The translations under genes were made by a program, and so were the position numbers. Below, in pieces: positions 6,106 through 7,398 of a stretch of DNA of 7,398 nt; positions within the stretch are counted from its first letter, which is position 1; the number at the start of each line of letters is the position of its first letter. This DNA comes from Desulfobacteraceae bacterium (lineage in GTDB: Bacteria > Desulfobacterota > DSM-4660 > Desulfatiglandales > Desulfatiglandaceae), in contig DAOVUP010000061.1 in NCBI GenBank assembly GCA_030632525.1, positions 1 through 7,398 of the forward strand, written 5' to 3'. A model generated the notes under the pieces. The model made no database searches. It was not told the origin of the DNA and worked only from the letters and a program-made list of their open reading frames with translations.

Positions 6106-6200
6106 GTTATCTCCTCCTTTCCCTTGTCTGTCTCTCTTACCCCGGCATCCCGCCTGGATTGATTGTATCTAACAGACCCTGCAATACGGCTCGAAGAGGC

Positions 6201-7142
6201 TCATTCCCTGTCATGCTCAAGGGAGAGAAAGATGAGCCTGTCCAAAAGATCGGAAAAAGTCATCCCTGCTCTCCGGGCTGCTAATGGAAAAAGACTGGTC
6301 TCGGTCATTCCGGGAAGGGTGTTTGTCTCCAAAAGATAGAGAGCCTCATCCCGAATGATCATATCGCTCCTGCTCCAGACACTACATTTAAGGGCCCTGT
6401 GCGCCTTTTTTGCACAGGAGGCCGCCTCTTCCGCAAGGGCCGGGGCAATCGTCGCCGGGCAGATTTCATCTGTTGCGCCGGGTTCGTATTTGGCCTCATA
6501 GTCAAAAAAGGTGTGCGCTACATCCGGTACAATCTCCACAACAGGGAGCGTTTTAAGGACCTGGTTCCCGATAACACAGCACGTAATTTCCGTTCCGTCT
6601 AAATATTCCTCTGCCATAACTTCCGCATCGTATTCAAAGGCCTTTTCTATACCCTTTAAGATCTCCTCCCTGCCGTGTGCTATGGAAATTCCTATGCTGG
6701 AGCCCTCTGATACGGGCTTTATTACCACCGGAGATCCAAGCTTGGCAATCAACCGTTTCACTGAAAACCTTTCTCCCTGTTTTAATATAACCTCCTCAGC
6801 CACCCGGAGACCAACGCCCCTGCAAACATCCTTGGCAATCCGCTTATTCATAGCCATAGCGCTCGACAAGACCCCTGAACCCACAAAAGGTATCTGCAGG
6901 ATATCCAACATTCCCTGAACCCGCCCATCCTCTCCAAACTTGCCGTGTAAAAGGATAAATGCAAGATCTATCTCGGCTCTTCTTTTTGTCAAGACCTCCA
7001 GGTCATCCCGGGGATCATAGATCGTGACGTCATATCTCTCGCGATTGAGTGCAGCGTAAACAGCCTTACCACTGTTCAGGGAAACCTCTCGTTCACCGGA
7101 CCAGCCCCCTGCCAGGACAGCGACTCTTATTTTGTTCTTCAC
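6201..7142 (-). CDS. ddl: D-alanine--D-alanine ligase
   Basis: 313 residues, normal length for the family. It joins two D-alanines using ATP to supply the peptidoglycan stem-peptide terminus, in the cytoplasm. ATP-grasp order is clear: N-terminal GGWSGEREVSLNSG (12-25, including Glu17), HGKFGEDG (66-73), GSGVLSSAMAMNK (88-100), the glycine-rich ATP loop around Lys142 (VIKPVSEGSSIGIS), EE at 178-179, the omega-loop DYEAKY, and the C-terminal Mg-binding set Arg258, Asp260, Glu272 and Asn274 with LPGMTETS. The DYEAKY loop is as in ordinary Ddl rather than VanA-type D-lactate ligases. The start is GTG at 7142, 9 bases after GAGAGG on the minus strand. This gene is outside the usual mur cluster in this window. 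It ends 95 bases before the carbonic anhydrase gene. Confidence 0.95.
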   Translation of the reverse strand: MKNKIRVAVLAGGWSGEREVSLNSGKAVYAALNRERYDVTIYDPRDDLEVLTKRRAEIDLAFILLHGKFGEDGRVQGMLDILQIPFVGSGVLSSAMAMNKRIAKDVCRGVGLRVAEEVILKQGERFSVKRLIAKLGSPVVIKPVSEGSSIGISIAHGREEILKGIEKAFEYDAEVMAEEYLDGTEITCCVIGNQVLKTLPVVEIVPDVAHTFFDYEAKYEPGATDEICPATIAPALAEEAASCAKKAHRALKCSVWSRSDMIIRDEALYLLETNTLPGMTETSLFPLAARRAGMTFSDLLDRLIFLSLEHDRE

Positions 7143-7160
7143 CCTGGTTTTCCTCTCTTC

Positions 7161-7247
7161 TTAGAAAAATTTTTCTTCAAGATCCTTTATCCAGCACTTT
7201 ACATAATTCTTCTTGTGCAATGTTTCAATATTCAATTGAGACCGCAT
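7161..7247 (-). CDS. possible 28-residue small ORF upstream of ddl
   Basis: An ATG frame on the minus strand (28 codons, stop TAA) ends 18 bases before the ddl GTG. A weak AAGGG lies six bases before its ATG. The product is Lys-rich and helical-looking (for example HKKNYVKCWIKDLEEKFF). It might be a leader peptide or small gene in the ddl transcript, or chance. I recognise no family. Confidence 0.2.
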   Translation of the reverse strand: MRSQLNIETLHKKNYVKCWIKDLEEKFF

Positions 7248-7377
7248 ATCAGACCCTTATGGCAATCCGGTCAATCCGATCAGATCAAACATAGGAACAA
7301 ACACCGAAAAAATGAACGCAATAAAAATGAAAATAGCCAAAAAAGGGAGAAAACGGTAGTTTTCGGGAGTTTGTAAT

Positions 7378-7397
7378 TGTGGAATAATTTATCCACA
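7378..7397. promoter_or_regulatory. DnaA-box-like sequence within an inverted repeat
   Basis: TTATCCACA at 7389-7397 is an exact match to the E. coli-type DnaA box. It is the right half of a dyad, TGTGGA (7378-7383) with TCCACA (7392-7397), 8 bases apart. The left half resembles a second, imperfect box in the opposite direction. The window ends one base later, so no cluster of boxes can be assessed. It may be a regulator operator or a coincidental 9-mer. Confidence 0.3.
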
Positions 7398-7398
7398 C

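Noticed and set aside
7257..7388. Minus-strand hydrophobic open stretch (segment AIFIFIAFIFSVFVPM) upstream of ddl
   Set aside because: It has no ATG before the hydrophobic part and no ribosome binding site; T-rich DNA gives hydrophobic codons by chance.

Overview
The window looks like chromosomal DNA of an anaerobic or metal-/sulfur-cycling Gram-negative bacterium. A deltaproteobacterial (Desulfobacterota-like) host is my best guess. The grounds are apparent selenocysteine use, a radical SAM/SPASM enzyme, exported c-type haem protein and a periplasm-directed lipoprotein. This is inference; no rRNA or other phylogenetic marker is present.

Layout. (1) Positions 2-88 hold the 3' end of an unidentified plus-strand gene. 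(2) Positions 315-1645 hold the most interesting unit. A 115-codon reading frame (315-662) is interrupted by a single in-frame TGA at codon 38. Twenty-one bases after that TGA lies the G-containing loop of a perfect 7-bp hairpin, the expected geometry of a bacterial SECIS element. The frame ends in TAATG, sharing its last base with the ATG of a radical SAM/SPASM protein (662-1645). I read this as a selenocysteine-containing small protein and its probable peptide-modifying radical SAM enzyme. A conventional gene caller would cut the first gene at codon 37 or miss it. (3) Positions 1645-1814 hold a short coding-like stretch split over two frames, perhaps a decayed third gene. (4) Positions 1943-2356 encode a small exported or membrane-anchored Cys-rich protein of unknown function. 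(5) Positions 2357-2779 are gene-less leader DNA with a perfect 9-bp inverted repeat just before the next operon. (6) Positions 2780-5239 hold a two-gene operon: an FG-GAP (integrin-alpha-like) beta-propeller lipoprotein and an exported c-type cytochrome-like protein with two canonical CXXCH sites and one degenerate site (CNMHH). A 12-bp hairpin at 5303-5335 probably closes it. (7) On the minus strand, 7142-6201 encodes D-alanine--D-alanine ligase and 6105-5530 a beta-class carbonic anhydrase. The right edge (7378-7397) carries a perfect DnaA-box sequence inside an inverted repeat.

How they fit together. The selenopeptide and radical SAM genes are translationally coupled and probably form one biosynthetic system. 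The FG-GAP lipoprotein and the haem protein are probably co-expressed cell-envelope proteins, possibly an electron-transfer or surface complex. The ddl and carbonic anhydrase genes are housekeeping functions with no evident link to the other two units.
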